64,000 bases of DNA from Alphaproteobacteria bacterium (lineage in GTDB: Bacteria; Pseudomonadota; Alphaproteobacteria; Rhodobacterales; Rhodobacteraceae), in NCBI GenBank assembly GCA_030148665.1, contig JASBSZ010000026.1:1-64000 (forward strand), in the 5' to 3' direction. A program made the translations under genes and the position numbers. Positions within the stretch are counted from its first letter, which is position 1, and each line of letters begins with the position of its first letter. The notes beneath the pieces were generated by a model. It did not search any database. It saw nothing but the letters and a program-made list of their open reading frames with translations, and had not been told where the DNA came from. Of the stretch, positions 10,501 through 19,233 are shown piece by piece.

Positions 10501-10638
10501 ACGGCGCGACACAAGACAGTTCTGATTACCTTCTGCCGGGTTCTGTTCTCCCTCGGCTACACCCTTGAGACCCTCTTCTTCCTCGGGTCGGCAAGGGCGG
10601 TATTCCGGCAGAAAAGATCTTCCCTGAGGGGCCTATGA
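10501..10638 (+). CDS. Possible 45-aa membrane peptide with ACG start
   Basis: An open frame of 45 codons plus stop lies inside the FNR-type transcript. It encodes a hydrophobic segment VLITFCRVLFSLGYTLETLF (about residues 7-26) followed by a basic tail, as in single-span small membrane proteins. About 73% of its third positions are G or C, as in neighbouring genes. No ATG, GTG or TTG is in frame, but ACG sits five bases after AAGGA, normal spacing, so ACG may be the initiator, or an ATG may have mutated. A terminator follows 14 bases after the stop. I do not recognise the family. Confidence 0.4.
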   Translation, partial: TARHKTVLITFCRVLFSLGYTLETLFFLGSARAVFRQKRSSLRGL

Positions 10639-10652
10639 CCCCGAACTTTGAT

Positions 10653-10681
10653 GGGGGACCTTCGGGTCCCCCCTTTTTTTT
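10653..10681 (+). terminator. Rho-independent terminator with UUCG tetraloop
   Basis: GGGGGACC (10653-10660) pairs with GGTCCCCC (10665-10672) around a TTCG tetraloop and is followed by eight T residues. It separates the small FNR-type unit from cobO, which starts 158 bases further on. Confidence 0.9.
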
Positions 10682-10838
10682 CGAGTTTACACGGAAATTT
10701 CCCTCTTGCAACCTTTCCACCCCATCGACATCCTGCGTGCATCCCGCTCAGGCGGCATGGTGCGAATGCGCCGGCGATGAACAACGCACGGAAAGTCCGG
10801 CAAGATATCGCGGGAACAAAACGATAATTGGGAAGATA

Positions 10839-11447
10839 ATGACCGACGACACCGACCGCCACGCAATGAAGATGGCCAGGAAAAAGGCCGCCCGCGACAA
10901 GATCATGGCCACCAAGACCGGCGAAAAGGGTCTGATCATCGTGCATACCGGCAAGGGCAAGGGAAAATCCTCGGCCGCCTTTGGCATGATCTTTCGCTGC
11001 ATTGCCCATGACATGCAAAGTGCCGTCGTGCAGTTCATCAAGGGCGGCATGTCCACCGGCGAGCGCGATCTGATCCTGTCGAAATTCAGCGATATCTGCG
11101 AATTTCATACGATGGGCGAGGGCTTTACCTGGGAAACCCAGGACAAGACCCGCGACACCGAAATGGCGCAAGCCGCATGGCGCAAGGCGCAGGAACTGAT
11201 CCGCAACCCCGAAAACCGGATGGTTCTGCTGGACGAAATCAACATCGCCATCCGCTATGGCTATGTCGATATCAGTGATGTGGTCGAATTCCTGACCACG
11301 GAAAAGCCGGAAATGACCCATGTCGTGCTGACCGGGCGCAATGCGGCACCGGAACTCATTGAAATCGCCGATCTGGTGACCGAAATGGAGCTGGTGAAAC
11401 ATCCTTTCCGCTCGGGCATCAAGGCACAGATCGGTGTCGAATACTGA
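10839..11447 (+). CDS. cobO: Cob(I)yrinic acid a,c-diamide adenosyltransferase
   Basis: CobO (CobA/BtuR family) transfers the adenosyl group of ATP to the corrin cobalt. The 202-residue protein has the P-loop TGKGKGKSSAAFGM (about residues 36-49), the Walker B-like VLLDEINIAIRYGYVD near 129-144 and VVLTGRNAAPELIEIADLVTEM further on. The ATG at 10839 is preferred; the frame is open further upstream only through the terminator. It follows the cobN cluster but appears to have its own transcript. There is no cobalamin riboswitch in its leader that I can see. Confidence 0.95.
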   Translation: MTDDTDRHAMKMARKKAARDKIMATKTGEKGLIIVHTGKGKGKSSAAFGMIFRCIAHDMQSAVVQFIKGGMSTGERDLILSKFSDICEFHTMGEGFTWETQDKTRDTEMAQAAWRKAQELIRNPENRMVLLDEINIAIRYGYVDISDVVEFLTTEKPEMTHVVLTGRNAAPELIEIADLVTEMELVKHPFRSGIKAQIGVEY

Positions 11448-11469
11448 GCATCACATCAGGGAACATGAC

Positions 11470-12009
11470 ATGAGCAACCCGAAAATCCTGGGTATCTCGG
11501 GCTCTTTGCGCCGGGAATCACGAAACACCGCCCTGCTGCGCGAGGCGATACGGCTGTTTGGCGACTGTGACGCCGAAATCGCCGACCTGCGGCTGCCGCT
11601 CTATGACGGCGATCTTGAGGACCGCGTCGGCCTGCCGGACGAGGTGAAAAGGCTTGTCGCCCAGATCCGCGCCGCTGACGGTATCATCATGGTAACCCCG
11701 GAATACAACAAGATGATCCCCGGCGTGCTGAAAAACGCGCTCGACTGGATCAGCCGCGACACGCCGCCCCCGATGAAGGGCAAGCCGCTGGCAATCCTGT
11801 CGGCCTCGGCCGGGGGGACGGGCGGCGAGGTTGCCCAGTTCACCCTGCGCCACGCCCTGGCCCCGTTCGGTGCCCATGTCTTGCAGGGGCCGGCGGTGGT
11901 GATCCCCGGATCGGACGACGCATTCGACGAAACCGGCCGTCTGGCTGACCCGTCGCGCGAGAAATTCGTGGCGGCCCTGATGGCAAACCTGCGCGAGGCG
12001 ATCGGCTAG
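11470..12009 (+). CDS. NADPH-dependent FMN reductase
   Basis: A 179-residue flavodoxin-fold reductase of the NADPH-dependent FMN reductase family (ChrR/YieF/ArsH-like). GISGSLRRESRNTALLREA (about residues 7-25) is the phosphate-binding loop; PEYNKMIPGVLKNALDWISR near 77-96 is the other signature. The ATG at 11470 has CAGGGA upstream and gives the standard N-terminus; an in-frame ATG at 11434 overlaps the end of cobO. Physiological substrate unknown (quinones, chromate and flavins are used by relatives). A link to cobalt reduction before adenosylation is possible but unproven. Confidence 0.9.
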   Translation: MSNPKILGISGSLRRESRNTALLREAIRLFGDCDAEIADLRLPLYDGDLEDRVGLPDEVKRLVAQIRAADGIIMVTPEYNKMIPGVLKNALDWISRDTPPPMKGKPLAILSASAGGTGGEVAQFTLRHALAPFGAHVLQGPAVVIPGSDDAFDETGRLADPSREKFVAALMANLREAIG

Positions 12010-12044
12010 CATCATTTGCCCGGCCGCATGCAAAGCGCAGGATT

Positions 12045-13109
12045 TTACCCCATATTGGCCGCCAGCGTGAAACTTGCGGGAATGTCGGCCTTTCCGTCGA
12101 TCACCAGATCGGCCATCACCTGCGCCACCTTGACGGCCATGCCGAACCCGATCTTGAAGCCACCATTGGCGATGTAGACGTTTTCGCGCAAGGGGTGTCG
12201 GTCCAGGATCGGGGCACGACGGCGCCCGCGCGGACGCACCCCTGCCCAGCGCTGCAACACCTTTGCCCCGTGCAGGACCGGGCAGATCTCGACCGCATGT
12301 TCGTGGATGGCGTCAAGCTGGTCATCGACAGAAACCGGATCGTCCCATTCGTTTTCGGTGGTCGAGCCAATCGCAACCGTTGCATTGGCATGAGGAATGA
12401 TGTGGCGCCCATCGGCGAAAAGCTGGGGCATGTCATGCGCATCATGGGCCAGCAGCAGACCCTGCCCCTTGATTCCCTTGCCGATTGGGGCGCCAAGTTC
12501 CCGCGACAATTCCTCCAGCCCCTCATATCCGGTGCACAGGATGGTCGCATCCGCGCCCTGGCCCCGTGTCATGTCGCGTGTCGTGCCCTCGACGATTTCG
12601 CCGCCCAAGGCGCGAACGGCCCCGGCCAGACTGGTGCAGGCACCACGTGGAGACATGCGCGCCGACAGGGTTTCGTGCACCACATATCCGGTCGGACTGA
12701 CGGGTGCAAAGGGGCCTGCCTCGGAAACCGGAATCACCTGCCATTCGGCCAGCCCCTTCCAGTTGTGCCGTGCCGATTCGACGCGGGCGCGGGCCAGTTC
12801 CAGCTGTCGGTCATCGGCAATCGCCATCAGACGGCCGTTGCGCCCATAGCCCGAGCGAACGCCGCTAAGGGCATCGACGTCCGACCAGAAATCCTGCGCC
12901 GCAATCAGGCTGTCGAACTGGAACTGTTTCTTTTCGTTCCAGTTGTCCGGGGTATGCGGCGCGAGGGCTCCGACCACCCCGCCCGAGGATCCGGCTGCGA
13001 CGCGGCGTTTTTCCAGCACGCGAACGCGCGCACCCTTGCGCAGGCAGGCATAGGCAATTGCGAGGCCGAACACCCCGGCGCCCAATATCTCGATCTCGGG
13101 CATTGTCAT
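12045..13109 (-). CDS. FAD-dependent oxidoreductase (DAO family, possible MnmC-oxidase analogue)
   Basis: The 354 residues form a D-amino-acid-oxidase-type flavoprotein. The Rossmann motif is GAGVFGLAIAYACLRKGARV at about residues 10-29, and the C-terminal FAD motif is GGFKIGFGMAVKVAQVMADL near 316-335. Family members include glycine oxidase ThiO, DadA and the C-terminal domain of MnmC. It is divergent from mnmD with only 59 bases between starts. In enterobacteria the MnmD methylase and an FAD oxidase are fused as MnmC. The layout suggests a split version, but the substrate is not shown by sequence. Confidence 0.8.
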   Translation of the reverse strand: MTMPEIEILGAGVFGLAIAYACLRKGARVRVLEKRRVAAGSSGGVVGALAPHTPDNWNEKKQFQFDSLIAAQDFWSDVDALSGVRSGYGRNGRLMAIADDRQLELARARVESARHNWKGLAEWQVIPVSEAGPFAPVSPTGYVVHETLSARMSPRGACTSLAGAVRALGGEIVEGTTRDMTRGQGADATILCTGYEGLEELSRELGAPIGKGIKGQGLLLAHDAHDMPQLFADGRHIIPHANATVAIGSTTENEWDDPVSVDDQLDAIHEHAVEICPVLHGAKVLQRWAGVRPRGRRRAPILDRHPLRENVYIANGGFKIGFGMAVKVAQVMADLVIDGKADIPASFTLAANMG

Positions 13110-13168
13110 CGGTATTCTCCCGGCTCATTCTTGCTCGTGGAAAAGCCGATTCAGCTATAGGACACGGC

Positions 13169-13858
13169 ATGACGGGCGACCAGAGGGAAATGGCCGGGAT
13201 CACCTGGCGCGAGGGCCGGGTGCCGGTGGCAACCCGTTTTCAGGACCCCTATTTCTCGTTGCAGGACGGGCTGGCGGAAACGCGCCATGTCTTTCTTGCC
13301 GGCAACGACCTGCCGGCCCGGTTTTCCCCCGGTTTTCATGTGGCCGAGCTGGGTTTCGGTACCGGGCTGAACCTGCTGACATGCTGGCAGGCGTGGCTGG
13401 ACAGCGGTCACGCGGGCGAGCTGCACTATACCGGTTTCGAGGCCTTCCCCATGGATGTGCATGATATGGAAAGGGCGCTGGCGGCATTTCCGGTGCTGGC
13501 GCCGCTGGCCGGTGCGCTGCTGTCCCGCCGGGCCGCAGGGCAATGGCGGTTTTCCCTCGGCCCGGTCAGGGTCGAGATCGTGGTCGGGGACGCGCGCCAC
13601 ACCCTGCCCGGCTGGAAAGGCGCTGCGGATGCCTGGTTCCTCGACGGGTTTTCGCCGGCCAGAAACCCGGAAATGTGGGAGCCCGGGCTGATGGCGCAGG
13701 TTGCCCGCCACACGAAAGCCGGGGGAACATTCGCAACCTATACCGCGGCAGGCCATGTGCGTCGCACCCTGAGTGACGCCGGTTTTACGGTCGAGCGTAT
13801 CCCGGGGTTCGGACGCAAGCGCCACATGACCCGCGGCCGGATCAATGCAGCGCCGTGA
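13169..13858 (+). CDS. mnmD: tRNA (mnm5s2U34) methyltransferase MnmD
   Basis: This SAM-dependent enzyme makes the last methylation of the wobble uridine, converting nm5s2U to mnm5s2U. The 229-residue protein begins MTGDQREMAGITWREGRVPV and has the SAM loop AELGFGTGLNLL (about residues 59-70) and DAWFLDGFSPARNPEMW near 153-169, both diagnostic. It equals the N-terminal half of enteric MnmC without the oxidase half. The FAD oxidoreductase that could supply the missing activity is divergent next door. A second in-frame ATG occurs ten codons on. Confidence 0.92.
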   Translation: MTGDQREMAGITWREGRVPVATRFQDPYFSLQDGLAETRHVFLAGNDLPARFSPGFHVAELGFGTGLNLLTCWQAWLDSGHAGELHYTGFEAFPMDVHDMERALAAFPVLAPLAGALLSRRAAGQWRFSLGPVRVEIVVGDARHTLPGWKGAADAWFLDGFSPARNPEMWEPGLMAQVARHTKAGGTFATYTAAGHVRRTLSDAGFTVERIPGFGRKRHMTRGRINAAP

Positions 13859-13894
13859 CAGCATGACAGACGGGCGGGAGGTTGGCGTTTTCCG

Positions 13895-15853
13895 TCAGCC
13901 CCGTTTCAGATCGCGCGTGATCATGTGCCGCGGCGTGCGCCCCGTCAGCCGCGCACGATAGACATGAAGCGATTCGATCACCCGCATCACGTAGTTGCGC
14001 GTTTCCTTGAAGGGGATGTTTTCGATCCAGTCGATCTGATCCACGTCATCGCGACGCGGATCACCATATTTCTGGATCCAGCTGCGCACCCGGCTGGGGC
14101 CGGCGTTGTAGGCGGCAAAGGCCAGAATGTATGAGCCGTTGAAATCCTTGAGCTGTTCGGCCAGGTAGGCCGATCCGATCTGGGCGTTGTATTTCCAGTC
14201 CTCGATCAGCTTGGCCTTGGAATAGGGCAGGCCCAGGGCCTTGGTCATCTTGCGGGCGGTTCTGGGCATGACCTGCATCAGCCCGCGCGCCCCGGCGGGC
14301 GAGATGATGGTCTGGTCAAGCTCGCTTTCCCGCCGGGCAATGGCCATGGCCACCTCGGGCGCCAGACCGAATTTCTGGCGAGCCAGATCGGTTACCGGGA
14401 AATAGGTGCGCGGCAGGATATAGCCCTTGCGCGCAGCCCATTTGGAAAGACGTACCGCAATATTGGGGCGCCCCATGTCCATCGCCATCTCGGCCAGTTC
14501 CTGAAAGGCCGGCCCATCTGCGCCCTCGGCCTGCTTGCGGACAAACTGTTCGGCCAGGCGGGGGCGGTCGGCCCGGTTCAGCAGCCAGGCCGCACGAATG
14601 AGAGGGCTGTTCACGAAAGGCGCCTTGCGCCAGTCGGGCGCCTTCTGCACGCCGGCAAGCTGGACATCGGGCTTTGCGCCGATCCGCTCGGCCGCCAGCT
14701 GGCCGTAAAAGCTGGTCTGATAGCGGGCCGCGAATTCATAGGCCTTGTGGGCGTTCTTCCTGTCGCCCTTGGCATCATAGGCGCGGCCCAGCCAGTAACC
14801 TGCGCGCCCGAAACTGATCGGCGTGCCCACTGCGGCGCGGAAATTCCTGAAATGCAGCAATGCGCGGTCGGGATTGTTGAACTTGCGCAACGAGATATAG
14901 CCGGCCAGCCATTCCAGATCGGCATAATCAGGCCCCGAGGCCAGGAAATGGTTGGCCGCGATGACATAGGCGCGTTTCTTGTTTCCCTCGCGCAGTTCGC
15001 GCCGCGCCATGTTGCGCCGTATCCCGGCCCATTTTGCCGGCCTGCCCAGCTTGGCAACCGAGACCGACCGCTTGATCAGCAGATCACGCGCGGATTCGTA
15101 CAAGCCCTTGCGCAGGCGCCATGAAACCCGCTCATAGGCCAGGCCCGGATCGTCGCGCAGCTTTGCCGGCACCGCGCGAATCAACGCATCGACACCGCGC
15201 TTTCCGGTGCGCAGTGCCAGGCGCGCCCTGGCCAGGCTGACATAGGCCGACGGCACCAGGGGGTAGAGCACCTCGGCCTGGCTGCGCAGCCCCCGCCACA
15301 GCAGCATGTCGAGCCGCGCGACATGGTAAGGCGCAAGCATCTTGCCATACCGACCGAGGAATTCTGCGGTTTCCTCCTTGCTCAGGGAAAAGCTGCGCCA
15401 GGCACGCAGGATCTGTGCCCTGGCTGCCTTGGGTTTGCCGACCGCCTCGAGCGCACGCGCCAGGCGCAGCACGCCGGTTCCGGTCCGGGCATGGATACGG
15501 CGGAAGTATTCGACAATCTCGGCCGGGTCGGCATCGTCGGGAATGACCGCCTCGCCCTTGATGTGCAGCAGGGTCAGACCGGGCCAATCCGGGTTGCGTG
15601 CCAGAAACGCGCGATAGGCGGCCCAGTCGTCGGCCCCCTTGCGCAGGCGGATCCATTCGACGATGTCGCGGGCAATCGGATCGCCGGCCTGACGGGCCAG
15701 CACGTCCGCCTGATCCCATTGTTCGGCATCGGTCGCGTCAATGGCCCTGGCCAGCGCCGAACCATCCTGCTGCCCTGTCTGGGCGACAAGGGGCCCGGCA
15801 CCGACAAGCGCCGCGATGATGACGGCAATAAGCGCCTGCACCCTGTTGAACAC
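13895..15853 (-). CDS. slt: Soluble lytic murein transglycosylase
   Basis: A periplasmic peptidoglycan-cleaving enzyme of about 652 residues. A signal peptide lies at the N-terminus (VQALIAVIIAALVGAGPLVAQ), a long alpha-superhelical U/L domain forms the middle, and the SLT catalytic domain is near the C-terminus: MAIARRESELDQTIISPAGA, with the catalytic Glu in ARRESE, then GLMQVMPRTARKM and FAAYNAGPSRV. The GTG at 15853 gives a clean signal peptide behind GGAAAA. An ATG at 15934 would add 27 residues without signal character. Convergent with mnmD. Confidence 0.9.
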   Translation of the reverse strand: MFNRVQALIAVIIAALVGAGPLVAQTGQQDGSALARAIDATDAEQWDQADVLARQAGDPIARDIVEWIRLRKGADDWAAYRAFLARNPDWPGLTLLHIKGEAVIPDDADPAEIVEYFRRIHARTGTGVLRLARALEAVGKPKAARAQILRAWRSFSLSKEETAEFLGRYGKMLAPYHVARLDMLLWRGLRSQAEVLYPLVPSAYVSLARARLALRTGKRGVDALIRAVPAKLRDDPGLAYERVSWRLRKGLYESARDLLIKRSVSVAKLGRPAKWAGIRRNMARRELREGNKKRAYVIAANHFLASGPDYADLEWLAGYISLRKFNNPDRALLHFRNFRAAVGTPISFGRAGYWLGRAYDAKGDRKNAHKAYEFAARYQTSFYGQLAAERIGAKPDVQLAGVQKAPDWRKAPFVNSPLIRAAWLLNRADRPRLAEQFVRKQAEGADGPAFQELAEMAMDMGRPNIAVRLSKWAARKGYILPRTYFPVTDLARQKFGLAPEVAMAIARRESELDQTIISPAGARGLMQVMPRTARKMTKALGLPYSKAKLIEDWKYNAQIGSAYLAEQLKDFNGSYILAFAAYNAGPSRVRSWIQKYGDPRRDDVDQIDWIENIPFKETRNYVMRVIESLHVYRARLTGRTPRHMITRDLKRG

Positions 15854-16014
15854 GACCGTTTTCCAATACTGCTCTTTTGCACATACCCTATCGCATCGGG
15901 GCGCCGAATCAAAGCACCGCTTGGAAAGGGGCAATTTCGATATTACCCTGACGGCGTTTCCCTGTTATTGGGGGCGCAATTCAACATCCAGACAAACCGA
16001 GAAAGGAGCGTGTC

Positions 16015-16887
16015 ATGTTCAAAGGGTCCATTCCAGCACTGGTGACCCCGTTCAAGAACGGCCAGGTGGATACCGATACGCTCAAACAGCTGGTCGAGTG
16101 GCAGATCGCCGAGGGCAGCAACGGCCTGGTCCCGGTCGGCACCACGGGTGAAAGCCCGACACTCAGCCACGAGGAACACCGCCTTGTGGTCGAGGTCGTG
16201 GTCAAGGCCGCCGCCGGCCGCGTGCCGGTGATTGCCGGCGCGGGTTCCAACAACACCACCGAATCGATCGAGCTGGTCGAACATGCCCGCGCGGTTGGCG
16301 CCGATGCCGCGCTTGTCGTCACGCCCTATTACAACAAGCCCACCCAGCGCGGGCTGATCCGGCATTACACGGCACTGAACGAGGTCGGCCTGCCGATCAT
16401 CATCTACAACATCCCCGGCCGTTCGGTCGTTGACATGACCCCCGAAACCATGGGCGAACTGGCCCGGCTGGAAAACATCGTCGGTGTCAAGGATGCGACC
16501 GGCGACATCGTGCGCGTCAGCAAGCAGCGCGCCACCTGCGGCAAGGATTTCATCCAGCTGTCGGGCGAAGATGCCTCGGCGCTGGGATTCAACGCCCATG
16601 GCGGGCAGGGCTGCATCTCGGTCACGGCCAATGTGGCGCCGAAACTGTGCGCCGAATTCCAGGCGGCCACATTGTCGGGCGACTGGGAGCGCGCGCTGGA
16701 ACTGCAGGATCTTCTGCTGCCGCTGCACACGGCGATCTTCCTTGAACCCGGCCTTGTCGGTGCAAAATACGGGCTGTCCCTGCTGGGCAAATGTTCAACC
16801 GAGGTGCGCTCGCCCCTGACCGATCTGTTGCCTGAAACCAGGGTGGCAATCGAACAGGCCATGCGGCTCGCCGGGGTGATCGACTGA
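16015..16887 (+). CDS. dapA: 4-hydroxy-tetrahydrodipicolinate synthase
   Basis: DapA condenses pyruvate with aspartate semialdehyde, the first committed step to diaminopimelate and lysine. The 290 residues carry [14 protein letters not shown] (about 43-56), the active-site Tyr in [14 protein letters not shown] (about 104-117), YNIPGRS near 132, and the Schiff-base lysine in GVKDATGD (about 159-166). The start follows AAAGGAGCGTGTC. It is divergent from slt. Confidence 0.97.
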   Translation: MFKGSIPALVTPFKNGQVDTDTLKQLVEWQIAEGSNGLVPVGTTGESPTLSHEEHRLVVEVVVKAAAGRVPVIAGAGSNNTTESIELVEHARAVGADAALVVTPYYNKPTQRGLIRHYTALNEVGLPIIIYNIPGRSVVDMTPETMGELARLENIVGVKDATGDIVRVSKQRATCGKDFIQLSGEDASALGFNAHGGQGCISVTANVAPKLCAEFQAATLSGDWERALELQDLLLPLHTAIFLEPGLVGAKYGLSLLGKCSTEVRSPLTDLLPETRVAIEQAMRLAGVID

Positions 16888-16904
16888 CCGGCCAAGGGCG
16901 CGTT

Positions 16905-17348
16905 TCATCCCTTTCTCTTGCGCGCCTCGCGCTGATTGACCCGAACGAATCGCAGCATTTCGACCAGCATCGCCGTGGACAAGCCCAGATTGAGCAGCCC
17001 GTTCACGGCAGCCATGCCCCCCAGCAGGCGCCATTTGTGGGGCAACAGGATGTCTCCGAATCCCAGTGTCGTGAATGCCGTGATCGAGAAATACATCGAT
17101 CCCTCGAAGGTCAGGAACACCCCCAGCACCCACAGGGCAAGCGCCCAGATCCAGACCGATACCGTAACCGTGCCCAGAACCCAGAGGACGGTCACCGACA
17201 GCATCAGCATCAGCTTTGGCTGATGCGGCTCGCGCAGCAGCCAGTCATTCACCCACGCAAACATCTTTTCCAGAACGAAAAAGGAAAAACCGGTTCCCAG
17301 CACCGTCAACAGGATCAGCGCCGTCCCCAGGGCGATCTGAATGAACAT
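16905..17348 (-). CDS. Two-helix ion (potassium) channel protein
   Basis: A 147-residue membrane protein with the ion-channel pore domain (Ion_trans_2). There are hydrophobic segments at about residues 2-27, 49-78 and 109-128, with a pore loop [16 protein letters not shown] at about 88-103. TLGFGD is a recognised variant of the potassium selectivity filter TVGYGD. No RCK/TrkA-type regulatory domain follows. The ATG at 17348 starts directly at the first membrane helix. It is convergent with dapA. Confidence 0.8.
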   Translation of the reverse strand: MFIQIALGTALILLTVLGTGFSFFVLEKMFAWVNDWLLREPHQPKLMLMLSVTVLWVLGTVTVSVWIWALALWVLGVFLTFEGSMYFSITAFTTLGFGDILLPHKWRLLGGMAAVNGLLNLGLSTAMLVEMLRFVRVNQREARKRKG

Positions 17349-17494
17349 GCCTGTGCCCCCCGTCACCGTGTCCGTGGACCCGCATAGACCGAATTTGCGC
17401 ACACTGTGCAAGCGTTTTGTCCCCCGCCGGCGGGCCGGTATCCGTGGCGGCCGATCCATGGCAGGTGGACTTCGGCAGGGGGCTGACCTATTTC

Positions 17495-17980
17495 ATGGCC
17501 ATGGCCAAGAAGAAGAACCAGAACCCGAATTTCAAGCTGATCGCCGAAAACCGGCGGGCGCGACATGATTACGCGATCGAGGACGACCTTGAATGCGGCA
17601 TCGTCCTGCTGGGGTCCGAGGTCAAATCCCTGCGCCAGGGCAAGGCGAACATCGCCGAAAGCTATGCCACGGTCGAGGATGGCGAATTGTGGCTGATCAA
17701 CGGCCATATCCCGGCCTACGCCCAGGCAAAATCCTTTCCACACGAGGAAAGGCGCAAGCGCAAGCTGCTGGTCAGCAAGCGCGAACTGGCCAAGCTGTGG
17801 AACGCCACGCGGCGCGAGGGCATGACACTGGTTCCGCTGCGGCTGTATTTCAACGAAAAGGGTCTAGCCAAACTGAAGCTGGGCATCGCCAAGGGCAAGA
17901 AAAAGGCCGACAAGCGCGAGACCGAGCGCAAGCGTGACTGGCAACGCCAGAAGGCCCGCCTGTTGAGGGAGCGCGGCTGA
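17495..17980 (+). CDS. smpB: tmRNA-binding protein SmpB
   Basis: SmpB carries tmRNA into stalled ribosomes in trans-translation. The protein has 161 residues from 17495, or 159 from the second ATG at 17501, which gives the common start MAKKK. The former is closer to the AGGGGG at 17477. Family blocks are seen: [52 protein letters not shown] and the basic C-terminal tail [20 protein letters not shown]. Its stop shares one base with the next start. Confidence 0.97.
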   Translation: MAMAKKKNQNPNFKLIAENRRARHDYAIEDDLECGIVLLGSEVKSLRQGKANIAESYATVEDGELWLINGHIPAYAQAKSFPHEERRKRKLLVSKRELAKLWNATRREGMTLVPLRLYFNEKGLAKLKLGIAKGKKKADKRETERKRDWQRQKARLLRERG

Positions 17981-18243
17981 TGCAGTGGCTCGACATGATT
18001 GCCATTGTCGCCGGCATCCTGAGTGCAAATCTGGGGGCCGTCCTTGTGTCCCGCGTCAATCTGGGCCTGTTTGCCAACAGCATCCTCGGGGCGCTGGGCG
18101 CAGGGGCGACGATATTGATGCCGGCACCGCTGCACGGGGCCATTGCCGGCCATTGGGTGCTGGCGCTGGCCGCCGCCTCGATCGCCGGCCTCGTGATCAC
18201 GCTGCTTGTCGGTGTGCTGAACGAGCTGCGATTCCGAAACTGA
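17980..18243 (+). CDS. Small membrane protein of unknown function
   Basis: An 87-residue, very hydrophobic protein, with segments at about residues 5-27, 31-50 and 56-82, Gly/Ala-rich, ending in the basic tail NELRFRN. Its ATG overlaps the smpB stop by one base (TGATG), so it is probably translated by coupling with smpB. The size and glycine-rich helices resemble GlsB/YeaQ-like small membrane proteins, but I see no signature that decides it. Confidence 0.75.
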   Translation: MQWLDMIAIVAGILSANLGAVLVSRVNLGLFANSILGALGAGATILMPAPLHGAIAGHWVLALAAASIAGLVITLLVGVLNELRFRN

Positions 18244-18275
18244 CCCGATTCACGGCATGAAACCGGCATGAAGGT

Positions 18276-18291
18276 GTGGGAAAACTTGCAA
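18276..18291 (+). repeat. GTGGGAAAACTTGCAA motif, copy 1
   Basis: These 16 bases lie 68 bases before the sseA start. They are repeated exactly at 20753-20768 before cfa, and their core GGGAAAACTTG recurs at 59221-59231 before a response-regulator gene. Function unknown. Confidence 0.5.
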
Positions 18292-18358
18292 CCCGCGCCG
18301 CAGCCGGATAATCCGGTCTGGGCCCGCAGGCCCCCGACCGCCGCTTTTGCAGGAATAC

Positions 18359-19213
18359 ATGATGCCCCATAGCGACCCGAAAACCCTGGTATCGACCGAC
18401 TGGCTGGCGCAGCATCTGCATGACCCGGATCTGAGGGTCATAGACGCCTCGTGGTATCTGCCCGCGATGGGGCGCGACGCGCGGGCCGAATATGATGCCG
18501 CCCATATCCCCGGTGCCCGCTTTTTCGACATCGACGAAATAGCAGACACACGTTCGGACCTGCCGCACATGGCGCCTCCGGCCGAAAAATTCGTCTCGCG
18601 CATGCGGGCAATGGGCATCGGAGACGGGCATCAGGTGGTGGTCTATGACGGCGCCGGCCTGCTGTCAGCGGCACGGGTATGGTGGCTGTTCCACCTGTTC
18701 GGCAAAACCGACACCGCCGTTCTGGACGGGGGATTTCCGAAATGGCAGGCCGAAGGGCGCGAGACCGAGGACATGCCCCCCGTCATGCGCGATCGCCACA
18801 TGACCGTCAGCCGCAATGCCCGCCTGATCAAGGATGTGACCCAGGTCGCCGCCGCCAGCAAGCTGCGCGATGCCCAGATCCTCGACGCCCGCTCGGAAGG
18901 ACGATTCCGCGGCGACGAGCCCGAGCCCCGCGAAGGCCTGCGCAGCGGCCATATCCCCGGATCGATCAACATCCCCTACACCAGCCTTCTGCAGGATGAC
19001 GGCACGATGCGCCCTGACCCCGAGCTTGCCCGCGTCATGCACGACGCAGGGGTTGACATGAAAAAGCCGGCAATCACCACCTGCGGGTCGGGCGTGACGG
19101 CGGCGATCATCAACCTGGCGCTTGCCCGTCTGGGGCATCGAAACCACGCGCTTTACGATGGCTCATGGGCCGAGTGGGGCATGTACAACGACCTCAAGGT
19201 GGAAACCGGCTGA
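18359..19213 (+). CDS. sseA: 3-mercaptopyruvate sulfurtransferase
   Basis: A tandem-rhodanese enzyme that moves sulfur from 3-mercaptopyruvate to thiophilic acceptors. The first rhodanese domain (residues about 8-140) contains the GHQVVVYDGAGLLSAARVWW stretch, where the Cys position is not conserved. The second (about 155-284) has the active-site loop CGSGVTA, which marks mercaptopyruvate specificity rather than the CRKGVT of thiosulfate rhodanese. AGGA lies four bases before ATG 18359; the adjacent ATG at 18362 is equally possible. Twenty bases separate it from the aminotransferase gene, which could supply mercaptopyruvate. Confidence 0.93.
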   Translation: MMPHSDPKTLVSTDWLAQHLHDPDLRVIDASWYLPAMGRDARAEYDAAHIPGARFFDIDEIADTRSDLPHMAPPAEKFVSRMRAMGIGDGHQVVVYDGAGLLSAARVWWLFHLFGKTDTAVLDGGFPKWQAEGRETEDMPPVMRDRHMTVSRNARLIKDVTQVAAASKLRDAQILDARSEGRFRGDEPEPREGLRSGHIPGSINIPYTSLLQDDGTMRPDPELARVMHDAGVDMKKPAITTCGSGVTAAIINLALARLGHRNHALYDGSWAEWGMYNDLKVETG

Positions 19214-19233
19214 GGCAAACCAGGAAAAGAGCG

